In this document: positions 17,661-17,994 of the stretch, one piece after another | Numbering within the stretch: position 1 is the stretch's first letter | How the letters are laid out: each line of letters starts with the position of its first letter | NCBI GenBank assembly: GCA_016758965.1 | Contig: JAEPRB010000481.1 | Span: 1 to 17,994 of the forward strand | Direction of reading: 5' to 3' | Length of the DNA: 17,994 nucleotides | Source: Circinella minor | Taxonomy: Eukaryota > Mucoromycota > Mucoromycetes > Mucorales > Lichtheimiaceae | Notes under the pieces: generated by a model | What the model saw: only the letters and a program-made list of their open reading frames with translations | What the model was told of the DNA's origin: nothing | Databases searched by the model: none | Made by a program: the position numbers and the translations under genes

Positions 17661-17870
17661 AGGGATCCAATAAAATGGCACAATGGTTTTTTATACTATA
17701 ATAAGAATATTTGATGATAACATGTGACTATAATCAATAATGCTAATGATAATGAAAGTGATAAAAAATAATAACAATGTTATTTATAATGGGGATTATA
17801 CTAATATTGGAGATAATATATATGAGGAAAGAGAAAAAATTATATGGGTAACGGTAGGGACGTTACAACA

Positions 17871-17994
17871 ACCAATGTTTTGCCCTCTTGTTACTTTGAA
17901 TCAATTGAGTTTGATTAGCCTGGCTAGTATCACTTTCAGCACCATCCATCTCGCCATTGGTTGACATATATGACATACTACGACTAATCGACAT
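17871..17994 (-). pseudogene. Probable N-terminal coding part of the hAT transposase
   Basis: The minus strand from 17994 reads about 41 residues beginning MSISRSMSYMSTNGEMDG and ending NKRAKHW, then runs into the solo LTR, where a stop follows within two codons. Ser/Asn/Gln-rich leaders before a BED finger are common in hAT proteins, and the finger resumes on the other side of the LTR with YASLYQWYDTEM. The link is inferred from order and strand. The ATG lies exactly at the window edge, so the true start may be further out. Confidence 0.4.

Larger units (their letters stand above)
17223..17870 (-). repeat. Putative solo LTR (648 bp), inserted in the hAT gene
   Basis: On the plus strand the segment starts TGTCGTAAC and ends GTTACAACA: TG...CA ends with a 9-bp imperfect inverted repeat, close to the TGTCGTA ends of the gypsy LTR at the window start. 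Read on the minus strand it is laid out like an LTR: a U3-like part with a 22-bp repeat array, TATAAATA at 17527-17520, a C/T-rich stretch, AATAAA signals near 17410-17440, then the end. No internal retroelement genes are present, hence solo. The flanks do not show a clear target duplication, and the hAT frame does not rejoin cleanly when the segment is removed, so a deletion or a different origin (long intron with repeats) is not excluded. Confidence 0.55.
14344..17994 (-). mobile_element. hAT transposon, 3' end to beyond the window edge
   Basis: The element begins with TAGGGTTCTTAGTAGACTG, an end of the TAGGG/CAGGG type seen in hAT transposons, directly where the CMC transposase frame is cut. 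The eight bases before it (14336-14343, CATGTACA) would be the target duplication; the other copy should lie past 17994. It holds an array of ATCCG motifs, a ~19-bp repeat array and a multi-exon hAT transposase pseudogene on the minus strand, and is interrupted by a putative solo LTR at 17223-17870. The right end is not in the window, so the exact boundary is inferred from one side. Confidence 0.7.

Overview
The window is AT-rich eukaryotic DNA, most likely from a zygomycete-type (Mucoromycota) fungus. The case rests on short GT-AG introns (about 59-150 nt, one with a perfect TACTAAC branch site), AATAAA poly(A) signals just after stop codons, small intron-rich genes, and this mix of Ty3/gypsy, Tc1, CMC/Plavaka-like and hAT elements. 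The species cannot be read from the sequence. Nearly all recognisable coding sequence is from mobile elements and is broken; one small gene is intact.

Layout. 1-5300: a Ty3/gypsy retrotransposon whose 5' LTR is cut by the window edge; gag and pol carry six in-frame stops and one frameshift, and a canonical -1 slippery heptamer sits in the gag-pol overlap. 5301-5971: non-coding, with a 15-bp-stem hairpin. 5972-7626: a complete Tc1-family DNA transposon between TA target duplications, with ~215-bp terminal inverted repeats and a DD34E transposase broken by one stop. 7629-9294: non-coding, with degenerate tandem repeats. 9295-10600: a four-exon gene of unknown function with three stops. 10889-11305: a short inverted-repeat element whose arms carry A/T tracts phased every ~21 bp around a 40-codon transposase-like remnant. 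11774-12423: an intact four-exon gene for a 150-residue acidic, NLS-bearing protein. 12550-12935: a 75-79 bp minisatellite. 13236-14343 (minus): the C-terminal part of a CMC/Plavaka-like transposase, cut by an hAT element that starts at 14344 and runs past the window end. The hAT transposase (minus, several exons) is itself interrupted by a putative solo LTR at 17223-17870 with a six-copy, exactly 22-bp-phased array beside its TATA box.

The main theme is a nested transposon graveyard. Wherever the lost residue can be guessed, the premature stop is explained by a C-to-T or G-to-A change (Gln, Arg or Trp codons), and two different elements have also lost a catalytic Asp to Asn by G-to-A. This resembles RIP-like mutation or decay of methylated cytosines. 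The best candidates for something undescribed are the intact 150-residue gene, the phased inverted-repeat element, the paired inverted motifs in the Tc1 ends, and the C-to-T-type decay.
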